Assembly (NCBI GenBank): GCA_020466095.1
Contig: CM035808.1
Coordinates: 43,213,793-43,277,792, forward strand
Origin: Chlorops oryzae
Lineage: Eukaryota > Arthropoda > Insecta > Diptera > Chloropidae
DNA length: 64,000 bases
Direction of reading: 5' to 3'
Made by a program: the position numbers and the translations under genes. The notes below the pieces were generated by a model, which did no database searches, was not told where the DNA came from, and saw only the letters and a program-made list of their open reading frames with translations. Of the stretch, positions 13,601-24,050 are shown piece by piece. Each line of letters opens with the position of its first letter. Position 1 is the first letter of the stretch.

Positions 13601-14380
13601 CAGCATTATACCATCATTTCAATAAAGAAACAGCGGCACTACACGGATAAAACTTTTCTTTGCGGCCATGATCAGCCTTAATAGCAAAAAACCCGATCCA
13701 TATGACCCGAAAGAGTAATTTTTTGGCACTTTAAAGAGAAATTACAGTAAAGCATTCAGGGGACTTATAATCATGAGAGAATTCTGTAACATTTTCCGCC
13801 TTATTGCCCATGTGTTCCATCCGAGCCTAAAAATTTTTACGCGGGGGTTTTGAAACAAAGGTGACTCCAAAACTACACGTAGAGAAAAATGAACCAAAAA
13901 AGTATTTGGGTGTAGGAAACTTCACACTTTCAATAACAAGTGGGCATCTCCTTCAACTCATGTTATTTATCAATTCTGGTCCGAATATCCTATCCGAAGT
14001 GTACGCCATATTCATATCTTAGTAATTAGACCAGAATTAGACTTTTCAATTTGAATTTTTTCCAACCCTAAAGGATACATGAATAGGGAAAAATTTCTTC
14101 TTTGAAATAAATTAATTAAAATATATATTTATTGCATAGTACTCGTATATAAATATATATGCACCTTTGAATAAATTCAAGTGCAATGAAGCTTCCAATT
14201 ACGATTTCTCACTTGACGCGCTCCACTCTACCTTCATCGTTCTGGAGCCGTATTCGGAAATATCTTTTAAAATTCATTTATTTCGCGGTAATGTAATTCA
14301 AAACGACGACGCGCGCAACTCCTTTCAAACATAAATATTGCTATCATCTCTTCAGGCAACGCAGAGCAGCTCAAGCGCAG

Positions 14381-14414
14381 TCAGTCAGAGCTCGCTAGGA
14401 TTCTCTGACAGTTC
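14381..14414 (+). promoter_or_regulatory. Candidate Inr + DPE core promoter
   Basis: TCAGTC at 14381-14386 matches the fly initiator consensus TCAKTY, putting +1 at 14383. At exactly +28 to +32 (14410-14414) is AGTTC, which fits the downstream promoter element consensus RGWYV. No TATA box is visible about 30 bp upstream, as is usual for DPE promoters. The spacing is right, but both motifs are short and could co-occur by chance. Confidence 0.35.
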
Positions 14415-15356
14415 AACAATCGGACAGACAAACGGACAGACAAACCGACAGCCATTCAATACAGCAGTCGGTTATACTTTGTTCATCAAATTGAATGTGA
14501 TTTCCTGAATTGCAATCGCACAGTCAACGAAGTCAAGTCGAATCAAATCAAATAACTGCATTCGCACAGCACAACAAAACCCGAAGAAAAACTCCACAAA
14601 GGAAAAGAGGAAAAGAGGAAAGATATAACCAAAGAAATCACAATGCCCAGTGATGGATACACTTCACAAAAGCAGCAAGCTGAAAAAAAAAATAAACAAC
14701 TTAAATGAAACGAAAAGAAAATCAAAATGAGTGCAAAACAAATGCAGCAGGATGCCTGCGGATTCCTACTTTTGATTTGTGCAACTGAGAATGGCTAGAA
14801 GCTCAACTGAAGATGCAACAGGAAAGCGTTCATTTAGAGGGAATAACAACACTATCTCCCCACACACATACACACAGATGCAAACACAAAAGAATCCCAG
14901 CAGTCGGCCTCGCAATTGAACACCCATCGGCGGTGGGTTTAGGAGAAAATCGCACTGAATTGAATTGAATAAAAAATGAAGAATTGACACGAACGAGAAT
15001 TGATTTGAGTGAGGCACAGCAGAGTGAAGTCGGTGTCTATTGGCAGTCGTTAAAAACAAAGTAAATAAAAAAAATTTAAAAAAATGGTGAAAAAGAATCG
15101 AAAAAGTGCGGAAGACAAAAAGAGATTGAGGAAATCAAAGGCCCACGTTAGGAAGACTAACTGGACCAGAGAAGGCGTTCGGCGTTTAGAATGCTGTCTA
15201 TAAAAAAAAATTTAAAAAAAAATATTAAAAAAATTTAAAAATTGTAAAAAAGCCTTCAAAGAGTTGCTGTGCAAATAAAAGTAAAAAAAAAAAAAGAATA
15301 AATTTGAACAAAATGCACGAGGATACGTGCAGCAGAGTTGGGCCCGGGCTCAAAAG
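14383..15356 (+). other. Possible non-coding first exon ending in a splice donor
   Basis: This region follows the candidate Inr/DPE promoter. It is rich in CA/AA-type sequence with many short interrupted frames, like long fly 5' untranslated exons. It ends at AAAAG|GTAAGT (GT at 15357-15358), a strong consensus donor. The GC content rises just downstream (15.38-15.98 kb), as is common near promoters. No convincing coding start or acceptor-linked coding exon can be found in the window, so the gene product is unknown and the exon is hypothetical. Confidence 0.3.
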
Positions 15357-17439
15357 GTAAGTACGTGACGTGTGTTCTTCTCTTGGCGCTTTTAGTTGGC
15401 TGGTTGACTTTGCTGCCATGTTTGCTTGAAATTTCGATACGAAAATGCCATGCAACATTCCAGCTCGGCACTGGACATGGACGCACGTCCATTTCGGTTT
15501 GTCAGCGACGGCGCGCCGCTGCACTCTGCTCTTTCAATGTGTGATCGCCGCTTGAAATGCCGAAATGCGCTAGACGAACGGATGCTTGCCGCCGCCGAAC
15601 GAATGCCTGCCTGCCTGCCTGGCTGACTGCCTGCTTCTACACGATTCCATTTCAATCATGCATTGTTACGGGCCAATTTCTAGAATTGCACGAAACGCAA
15701 CAGAATCAACGAGGACGAGGACAACGACAACGACGGGGACGTCAATGACGATGAAGCTGACTACGACGACGTCGAGCACTATCGATCAATCTTACTGTCA
15801 AATCGTACTACCAGACACACTGACGGACTGGACTCTTTTGACTGGCATCGGGCCGTTCTCTAGCCGCTCTCTCGCTCGCTCTCCTTATCGCTCTGCACCG
15901 CCCCGCGCGCCACCCCATCGCATGTGATGTACACGAAAAGCAGTCAACGACGAAAGTGCATCGACGTCGCGTCGTGTTGCATGCACTTATAATTTTATTG
16001 ACGACAATTTACGCCAGAGAATTTTTAAAGGGGCCAACAACGATTGCAAGAATGAGCCAATCGAGAATGGCAACGAAAGGATTTCACAGCTTAGAATCCT
16101 TTGATATGGTGTTGTTTTTATTGTTGTTGTTGTTATTGTTGTTGTTGTCTCGCTGCCTTCGAGCGCTTTGGGAACTTTTCAATTTATTTAACACTTTGCG
16201 CATTTTCAACATTCAAGTTGAGCTTGTATTTTTCTTATTTTTATTTTCATTCTTTTTACTTCTACTAGTTGTGCTTTTTAATCGACTTTTATTGAAGGCA
16301 TTGATTGGCTCCATTGTTGATGAGCTTTCGAATCATAGTGTAAAGGAGCATTCAATCGAGCTAGTCCGTAGGTAGGTGTAGGTAGTGCAGTGTTGTAGAG
16401 TGCAGCCATTCGATTTGTTTTGCTTTCAACGATGAACTGCTCCTACTATCGTCGTTATATATCTTTACTGACATTTTAGTTCAAACACTTTTTTAGAATC
16501 CTTTATTCTCTCCCCCCCCCCCCCCCCCCCACTCGGAATTTTTTCTTTTTTTCGAACAGAAAGCGCAATCAAAGGATGGATTTTTATATTCTAGTTTGAG
16601 TTTTTTATTATTTTTATTTTTTTCTTTAGTCCATAAAAGTTAAGCATTGATTGCGAGGCAAGCGCAAGAGCTATAAAGGTAATAAAAATCGAAGTCCTAC
16701 TTTGAAAATTGTTCGCGATAAATGCTTGTTTACAACTTTGTTCGGAGAAAAATGAAGAGAAGAAATATAAAAAAAAAAAATAATAATAATAAAATCGAGA
16801 AAAGTTGATAACTACTAAAGGTGATGAACAGAGAATAGAAATCAAAAGGCTCTTCGAAAGGTGGGCGGCTTGCGGATTGGCAGAAAGCTAATCAAAAGTC
16901 GAGCTGGAGTGAATACACTCTATTCAATAGAGACGCCGCCGCCTTTGCTTTCATTTTGCTTACTTAACAAAGTAATTAAAATTCGTTTTTATTTTTTAGT
17001 TTTTTCTTTTTTGCAATTAAGGGTGTCTGGAGGAGTACACGTTTTCGATTATTAATTATAGCAATTATGAGAGCCAAGAAAGCTTGAAAATAATTATGAG
17101 TGTTTAAGAGAGGAAGAATATTCTTACCCTTGATTTATAATTTTCGAGAGCTTTAAGATTATTTTGTTGTTGCTTTTTAACCCTTACCTGCAAGAAAGAG
17201 AAAGAGAAAATCAATTTTCAGGAAGTTCAAATATTGAATTTAAATATAAAGTCGAAATTTTTAAGAATCTGACCCTTCAATTCCCATAGCTAAGCCAAGG
17301 CAAATTCGCGTCTATATTTTACCCTTAAATGATATATAATGATTTTTGGTGACAGAAAATTAATTTCAAAAAATATTTAAAACATTTTATTTACATGAGG
17401 AACTAACCTACAGACAACACATTATATTTTGAGCTGGAA
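15357..17439. other. Gene-less stretch after the candidate donor
   Basis: No coding exon is recognised. The left part (15.38-15.98 kb) is fairly GC-rich with CGTC/GACGA-type repeats. The middle holds a TTG-type run near 16110-16150 and a run of 19 C at 16512-16530. The rest is AT-rich. If the upstream exon is real, this would be the start of a long intron. Confidence 0.4.
16512..16530 (+). repeat. Poly-C run (19 C)
   Basis: Nineteen consecutive C in otherwise AT-rich DNA. Long C homopolymers are rare in fly DNA and error-prone in sequencing, so the length may not be exact. Confidence 0.9.
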
Positions 17440-17760
17440 ATTGGAATGTAGAAATCAGGTGGCGTGGAAGGAACATTGGAATTTTAAGTGACAGCCAAGT
17501 TGTAGGTTCTAAGAGCCAAAGAAAACCCGACCACTGCTCCCAGAACTAGCAGAGAACAGCAGGCCACAGCCAATTATATTGCAAGACTTAATAAAGTTGA
17601 ACTTGTATGGGTCCAGAGACACACTGCGGAGTTCTAAGATATGAGAGAGTAGATAAATTAGACAATCAGAATGATTAGAGGGACCACCAATAGCACCTGA
17701 ATAGCTCCGAGATTTGCAAGCTTAAAACGTTGGATCGTTTAATTTTCGGCAAATATCCCC
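17440..17760 (+). pseudogene. Retrotransposon RNase H domain relic
   Basis: Broken plus-strand frames read ILSDSQVV (near 17475), then NKVELVWVQRHT (near 17591) and ERVDKLDNQN (near 17645). These match the order of the RNase H domain found in I/LOA/R1-type non-LTR retrotransposons: the LSDSQA strand with its acidic residue, the ELVWVPGH strand, and the GNE.AD.LA motif. Stops and frameshifts separate all three pieces, so it is inactive. The dispersed repeat shared with 1-104 and 52.6 kb lies 120 bp downstream, on the same strand, and may belong to the same element. Confidence 0.6.
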
Positions 17761-17881
17761 AAGGGAATATGATCCAACAGGTTGGCTTGTAGCAAAACCA
17801 TGTCTCGACTTTCTCCTTTAACTGAAAAGGACTTTTCTGCGGAGAAAATAGGTGTCGTTTAAGAACCAGATATTAAACAGT

Positions 17882-18003
17882 TTAGCCACACTTTTCGAGA
17901 TCGATTCAAAATTGACCTGCAGCCAATCTAGCCAAACCAATCATAAGGATCTGATGCCTATAACAATAACTTTCTAGAGCAGCAGTCAAAATTTTGTTAA
18001 CGC
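17882..18003 (+). repeat. Dispersed repeat, copy 2
   Basis: Best-preserved copy of the repeat also seen at the window start and at 52581-52641. It begins near GCCACAC, continues through GATCGATTCAAAATTGACC and the conserved AGCCAATCTAGCCAAACCAA, and ends near CAGTCAAAATTTTGTTAACG. It is non-coding and lies just downstream of the RNase H relic, consistent with retrotransposon 3' sequence. Confidence 0.6.
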
Positions 18004-19836
18004 TGAACATGTTCCACTGTTTGATTGGTTCTTCTTATCAATTGAATTTTTCTGTAGGCACCAATAATCCAAAGACAAAAAGATTGTGCTTAGATGTTAA
18101 TAATTTTTCATATTAATTTTTGAACATTTTTAGTTTTTAGTTTTTTAGACAATATTTTTCTGATTGTCGAATGTGGAAAGCCGATGCAATCGATTTTGAA
18201 CACGGCTACGAAGTTCATCATCAGGCTTCTTTAGCATTTTTGTTCTATATGGTAATTATTTTAGTGGCTTTCTTTTGTTCTGTGTAGCTTACACTAACGT
18301 AAGAAAGTATTTTTATAATAGCTTTATACTTCCATCCAGATTATCGGCTATCCTTTTTCGAACTTCGATTTATTTCCTTCGCATGACTTCGGTGTTATGT
18401 GGTCAAAAAATGTCTTTTCATTAATGTAATTTTTTGCTTTAATTCGAAAAAAAAATAACAATACTAATAATAATTTCATTTCGTATTATAATTTTTAATG
18501 AGAAATTCATTTTCCGTCAACAAATTGTTGCTGTCCCAAAAATTTGTGTTTTTCTTAAATTATGTAAAAGGGATTTTTAATCAGAAAAGCGTAAAATTTT
18601 CAATATGCAATTATCGTTAACGCATAACAATAATTAGCGTTATTACCATACATAATATATAATTTCGTACCCGTAAATATGCATTGGCTTCAATTTGAAA
18701 GTGTTATACAGCAAAAAAGATTTCATGCATTTTGCGGCAGGGCATTACAAAAAAAAAAAGGCACAAATAAAATTAATTTATGGTTTTAATAAGCGTTTTT
18801 GTTGTGCAGCAAACTCTTGCGATGCAAAATGAAAAATCTGGCCAGCGCTTTAGTTCTTAAAACAAGCTCTTCAATTAGTGATATTTAACAGGAAAAAAAT
18901 ACACCGAAAAAATCAAATTAAATTAAATTAAATTGAATTAAAAACGGGCGGAAAAGTCTGAAAAAAGTGTGAAATATTTTTAAACACTTCTTTCTCTACT
19001 TGAAAATTAAATAAAAAAATGATTTTTCAATGGAAAAAATTACAAAAATAAGCCGTTACTAAAATAATAAAAATTTCAGGTTTCACGTTAAAAATTGTAA
19101 TTTTCCCCCGGGTCGTTGTTTTAAATAACCGAAGCAGCAACATTCCAATTCCGATGACGCATGAAATTCGCCGTCGTCGTCACAATTTACGACTTTTCGA
19201 CAGCCGATTCTTTTCAACATTTCATTGTATAATTTACAAATTTTATGCATATACAAAGCTTGTAGAATAACAAATCTGCGTATGAAAACATTCAATAAGC
19301 CATAAAGTGAATATGGAGCGCTATAAAGTATGCAATATTTTTTCTCGTTCACAGCCCACAGCTAACATTTGGGAGATTTCTCTATCAGAAATGAGCATTA
19401 TGAGTGTTTTTCAAGACTCGAAAAAAAAAAAACCGAAAAATGCCTGGTGATTTATTCATTTAAATTTTCTTAATTAAACGATTATAAATGAGACTCAAAA
19501 ATGATCACCAATATGACTTAAAGAAGAAAAAGGGATCTTTTGTGATAAAAAAAAAAATTTCAGAAACTGCTAGGTGGGAATGTTCAGATTTCTTGGTTAT
19601 GATAATGATAATGAGAGAACCGGCATTTCGAGCCATCGTTAGGGATCCGTTTCTGTGAAGACGCTAGATCCTATCGAGATCACTTTGTTCCTTGAATTGG
19701 CAACAAGTGTAAAGATCGCATAAAACAAAAAGAAGCTGACATTAACAGGAAATGGCTACAAGTCGATGGATATCCTGTCAACTCATTTAGATCCGCTGTA
19801 GTTCAACAGGTGCTAACTGTTGATGTTGGCGTTACT
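18004..19836. other. Gene-less AT-rich stretch
   Basis: No gene, RNA or clear repeat is recognised. The longest open frame (minus strand, 19083-19352) has no recognisable motif, codon structure or splice signals and is probably random. Short A and T runs are frequent. Confidence 0.45.
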
Positions 19837-20568
19837 CCCCAGCCAACCATATGCGGAGCGCTCCGAAACAGGAGTTTTAAAGGACTCCCACCTAGACACC
19901 TTGAAGGATCGTTTTCGGAGCGCTCCGGCAATGGGCTCCTCAAGAGCACCGTCAAGGAGCGTTCAGAGAGTCATGCTTTAAAATTTCATTCTCTAGTTGG
20001 CATGGTTTTCTTCATTCTTTATGGTTTGCAACTTTATGCAATTTATGGTGCTGTAACTTTACGGGAATTTCCCTTAATTAAATGGAATAGAGATTTAGGG
20101 GAGAAAACCTTTTTGGATAACTTTTAGAAACTAACAATTTACAATGTCCTAAGTAAAAGTAGTTGATAAAAATAATCAGAAATATTTTTTTGGAATGCCT
20201 TAGAAATTTTTAAAAAGGAAAATGGTTGTTTTTTTTATTATTTCTCAATGTACAGGAAATCAAGCAATCCTAAAACACTCCTCCTGGGTTATCTTTGGAT
20301 AAATTTAGGAGTCCTTTTTATAAAACTTTTAGGCTAATAGAGGAGTCCGTACGGAATCCTTGCGGTTTATCTGAGGGAGCATTTTAGGACGCCGAAAAGT
20401 CGCCTTTTAGGAGTCCGCAGGGCACACTTTTTTCATATGTTTTGAAAAGGCCCTTTTCTCCCGCAAACACGCTCATTTAGGATCCTTTTAGGAGGCTCCT
20501 TAGGAGTGTAAACGCACCGCATTGGGAGTCCTAAAGGTGCACCGTGCGGACTCCAATGGTTGGCTGGG
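19837..20568. mobile_element. Foldback-like element with GGAGTCC motifs
   Basis: Perfect 13-bp inverted repeats bound the region: CCCAGCCAACCAT at 19838-19850 and its reverse complement at 20556-20568. Inside both halves, GGAGTCC/GGACTCC motifs recur in both orientations. A 12-bp perfect palindrome, CGGAGCGCTCCG, occurs twice on the left (19854-19865 and 19916-19927). Flanking octamers (GCGTTACT and TCGTTTCT) agree at only 6 of 8 positions, so a target duplication is unproven. The plus-strand open frame at 19810-20127 lies mostly within it and has no recognisable motif. It is probably a non-autonomous DNA transposon of unknown superfamily. Confidence 0.5.
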
Positions 20569-20779
20569 TCGTTTCTCTGATTTTTTAAACGATTTTTGAA
20601 AGATTTTTGGTTCATGTGTGGGCTTTAAAAAGGTTAAGATTTTGCTTCACCAGATTTTCAGCTGAAAATTTGACAAAACTTTTGAAGCAACTGAGCCCTA
20701 AATGGCAACACGTACCAAAAAATAACCTCTTTGACCTTTTTAAGATCTACTCAAAGAAAAGTTCTGAATTATATACCTA

Positions 20780-20895
20780 CCCCCTTCTTCATAATAAAAT
20801 TTTAAATTTAAAACATTGTTTAAATTAAATTTTTGTATGGAATTTTCACATTTAAGCAATGTTTTAAATATAAAATGTGATTCTGAATAAGGGGG
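20780..20895. mobile_element. Hairpin MITE with about 46-bp arms
   Basis: The left arm begins CCCCCTTCTTCATAAT and runs into ATTTAAAACATTG; the reverse complement of the right arm begins CCCCCTTATTCAGAAT and runs into ATTTAAAACATTG. The arms are about 85% identical with only a short loop between them, so the whole 116-bp element folds into a single hairpin. TA occurs directly left of the element and one base past its right end, so a TA target duplication is possible but not clean. It is non-coding. Confidence 0.65.
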
Positions 20896-21478
20896 ATAGT
20901 ATTGATCAATTGAAGCCATTTCAATATAATTTTTGCACAGTGAAGACTCCCCTCTCTACGTCCAGATTTTAGATTTCAAATTGATAATAAGCCCAACTAC
21001 TTTTTAAAACAAGACAAGACAAGAACAAATTGACAGTCATATCATCTATGTTTTCGAATCCTATAAATTCACTTATCTTAGAACTTTATTTCAAAACTAT
21101 TGCACACAATTTTACTAAGCGTCGTCATTCACTGATGGTCCTGAGCAAACAATTTAAATCAATAGCTTGTTAAGGATGATTGATTGATTCACTTCATTTG
21201 ATATGTCCAAAAAAATTGGTTATTTTAAAATTCCCATGGTTTTTTTTTCATCAAAATCGATAGATAGTTAGATAGATCGCTCTCCTCAGTTATTCGACTC
21301 CATAAAATTCGAGTGCACTTAACTTCATTGGTAAACTTCATTTAAAAAGTTATTTTTTTTTAAATCCCACAAAACCAGCAGCATTTGAATCGTTTGTGCG
21401 AATGTGTTGAAGAGTTTTGCTCTTCTAAATTACCATTCTGGGTTATATTTTGTTATTTGTTATCTATTATATATATTG

Positions 21479-21509
<31 letters not shown>

Positions 21510-22222
21510 GCTGGCAAATTTGATTTATAAGCCAAACGAGAAATGGTCAAAAGGGAATGAAATTGCGAGAAAAAATTGGAATATTGGAAATTTTACGATT
21601 TATTTAAACTCATTTAATTGCTAGTTCGGATGTATTGAATGCGCTTCGATTTTGATACAAAAAAGAAAGAAAAAAAAATGTTCGTAAAATAAAAATTTTT
21701 TTAGATAAAATTGCGTGAAAAATATTTTGATTTTTTTCTTCTTTTTGGCAAAATAAATCATTTGAAATAATTCATATATTACTTTGGTCAAGACTGCTAT
21801 TTGGCAAGGGTGGCATTCGTGGTCTCCAAAATATTTTTACCAATTTTTCTCTGCATGTGGTTTTAAAGCGACTATCAATTTTAAAGGGTTTGTGAAGGAT
21901 CTTGGCAATATTTTTTATCGCTGAAAGAAATTTAAGAAATTTTTTTATTTTATTTTACCAAAGTCACCGTAACTCAAGTTCTTATCCCATTTACAGCTTC
22001 AAAAGGTGCATCCGAATGGTAACCATAAATTAACCTTTCTAATACTAATAAAAATTATGTCTGAACTTATGTGACTTCCACACACTTTTCTCCACAACTC
22101 CATCTTAAAAATGTGCAAAAAGTTAACGGTGAGTTAAACTCTGTTCCGAATTTCTCTACAATTTTGATAGGTCAATCTGGGCTTTAAATAGGTCAATGAA
22201 ATCGCGGCAACAAAAACATGTA
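20896..22222. other. Gene-less AT-rich stretch
   Basis: Nothing beyond AT-rich sequence is recognised. A TA run followed by a T run lies at about 21477-21510, within a low-complexity open frame. No splice-linked coding exons are apparent. Confidence 0.4.
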
Positions 22223-22366
22223 CAGTCGAAAATCTCTTTAAGGAATTTCTCTCTATAGCGAATCTTCTCAGGGCTTTTTCGCTACATTTTTGTATCCTTT
22301 TTTCTAGAAGAAATTTTTTTTTTTTCAGGTATGTACTTTGAAGTTCGTTATAGACATTTTCGATTG
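22223..22366. mobile_element. Degenerate pogo-like MITE
   Basis: The left end CAGTCGAAAATCTCTTTAA is preceded by TA. The reverse complement of the right end reads CAATCGAAAATGTCTATAA. The termini match at most positions and share the CAGT start of pogo/Tigger-type elements and of the better-preserved copies at 32.3, 47.2 and 54.3 kb. The right-hand TA is not conserved. It lies about 335 bp upstream of the start codon of the secreted-protein gene. Confidence 0.4.
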
Positions 22367-22648
22367 TTTTAATTTGTTGAGATGTACTTTATGTGCGCAG
22401 AGTTCCGGTGCTTTTGATAAACTACCATAATTCACTCATGGGAAGCTTTCAATAATGGTAGACTTACTTGAGGACCTTTTCAGTTGAAATCTTGAAATAT
22501 GTCAAAGAACTTTCATAATGGAAGATTACGAGAAGAGATATTGATTAACTTTGTTATTTTTTTTTATCGAGTGGCTGGCTTTGTAGCTATTGCCTTATCG
22601 ACTCAGGTGCTTCTGAACGATAAGAAAATATTTCAATGTGAAGATTAC

Positions 22649-22656
22649 TATAAAAG
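22649..22656 (+). promoter_or_regulatory. TATA box of the secreted-protein gene
   Basis: TATAAAAG lies 45 bp upstream of the ATG of the two-exon gene and matches the fly TATA consensus. A transcription start about 30 bp downstream would fall near 22680. A TCATTT initiator-like hexamer sits slightly further, at 22687-22692. Either choice gives a very short 5' leader of about 12-20 nt. Confidence 0.6.
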
Positions 22657-22700
22657 AAAAATTTCTGAAAGAATGTGCTAAGTGTCTCATTTTGTTCAAC

Positions 22701-23403
22701 ATGAAGTTAACTTTGGCTGTTTTGATCGTCGCTCTCTGCGTTTTAGCTGCAAAAGTGAGTCTGTCTTTTAAGAAGAAAGAAGAATTAATTATATATTTGA
22801 TCGAAACAGGCCGATGTCGTCGTTGATAACGAAAATTTGCCTGTACAAGACGACATCGATTACCAATATCTTCCAGGAGATCTCACAGACGCGAATGACA
22901 TTGAAGAGTTGTCATTTTTCGGCAATATATTTCGCGGGATATTCTGGACCTTGAGCGCAACATTACGAACTCTGAAGGGCGTTCATTGCACAATACAAGG
23001 CGTCTACAATATCAAGAGTGCTGCCGCGAAATTCATCTATAATGTTAGCGCTTGCGGTGGTGTTGCTTCAAAACAATTGCAAAGCGTCATCAAAGCTTGC
23101 CAGGATGTTATGAAGACTTCAAGTGACATTATTGCTCTGAATGATGTTGCTTGCGAAAAGGGCGAGTACAACGAAGAGACGGATGGCAACAAGAAGGTAC
23201 CGTTCTTTAAATGCTTCCTGAAAATGTGGAATAAAATAATGACACTCCACGGACAAGTTGCGAAGGTATTGAAATTGATTAAGAAAGTGCCAGAAGCCAG
23301 TGTCGGAACTGGTGTTTGCGTGAAAAACGAACTCACCGAGCTGGAAAATGTGTTCACAAAGTTCCCATCACACGTTAAGGAATGTTCTAAATTGAAGCAT
23401 TAA
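22701..23403 (+). CDS. Small secreted cysteine-containing protein, two exons
   Basis: Two exons, 22701-22754 and 22810-23403, joined in phase 0 across a 55-bp intron (donor GTGAGT, acceptor AAACAG), give a 215-residue protein. Residues 1-19 are a clear signal peptide (MKLTLAVLIVALCVLAAK then A), ending at the splice junction. The mature chain has an acidic start (DVVVDNEN...DDIDY), then mostly helical-looking sequence with seven cysteines at about 78, 100, 115, 133, 153, 188 and 210, and one N-glycosylation sequon (NVS, near 96). The odd cysteine count could allow one free thiol or a disulfide dimer. The start is chosen because the ATG directly precedes the signal peptide and follows the TATA box. 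The family is not recognised; such proteins in flies are often hemolymph, salivary or reproductive-tract secretions, but nothing here decides among these. Confidence 0.85.
22755..22809 (+). other. Intron of the secreted-protein gene
   Basis: A 55-bp intron with GTGAGT donor and CAG acceptor, between codons 18 (Lys) and 19 (Ala). The size is typical of short fly introns. Splicing joins the signal peptide to the mature chain in frame; reading through the intron instead runs to a stop at 22824-22826. Confidence 0.8.
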
Positions 23404-23440
23404 CAGACAACAAGGAAGTGTCTTGTATCGATTCAGAATT

Positions 23441-23446
23441 AATAAA
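23441..23446 (+). terminator. Polyadenylation signal AATAAA
   Basis: Canonical AATAAA 37 bp downstream of the TAA stop of the secreted-protein gene, implying a short 3' untranslated region with cleavage near 23460-23475. Confidence 0.7.
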
Positions 23447-23499
23447 TATATCTGAACAATACTTCTGTATGATATGCATCATCGTTAGAGGAATGAAAG

Positions 23500-24050
23500 T
23501 TTTGATTCGGAGTATCCTCATGCATCAAAGAAGAGAGAAAATAATAGAAAAATAAAAGAGAAAGCGAGACAGTGAAAGCGAACGAGAGAAAGCGAGAAAT
23601 CGGAACCTAAGAAAGAGAAAACGAAGAAGAGACAAAGAGAGAAATGATAGATAAAAATATAAAGAGAGGAGAGGAGTGAAGGCAAGACATTAGGGTGAAA
23701 AGGTAGAGTGAGGAGGTTGAGTGAGGAGGTTGAGTGAGGAGGTTGAGTGAGGAGGTTGAGTGAGGAGGTTGAGTGAGGAGGTTGAGTGAGGAGGTTGAGT
23801 GAGGTGGTTGAGTGGGTAGGTTGAGAAGTAAGTCGGAGTGAGGAGGTGGATAGAGGACGTTAAGTGAGGAAGGAGAGCAAGGAGGCGGCAGTGAGGAGGC
23901 AGTGAGAGAAGCTGTAACGAGGCGGTAGAGTGAGGAACTCGAAACAGTTCGTGCTTGTTAAGTGAAGCGGGAAGGGACAGATGGAGAGAGGATGGTAGAG
24001 AGGGAATGACATGAGCGGTAAGGGAATAAGATAGCCGGAGAGGAGGTGAA
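23500..24050 (+). repeat. Purine-rich tract downstream of the secreted-protein gene
   Basis: About 550 bp in which the plus strand is overwhelmingly A and G (GAGAAAG, GGAGTGA and similar), starting about 55 bp past the polyadenylation signal. It contains the 13-bp minisatellite at 23708-23824. No coding frame is credible. Confidence 0.85.
23708..23824 (+). repeat. 13-bp GTGAGGAGGTTGA minisatellite
   Basis: Nine tandem units of GTGAGGAGGTTGA: the first seven are identical and the last two carry substitutions (GTGAGGTGGTTGA, GTGGGTAGGTTGA). Degenerate GTGAGGAGG-like words continue to about 23940. It is embedded in the purine-rich tract. Confidence 0.95.
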
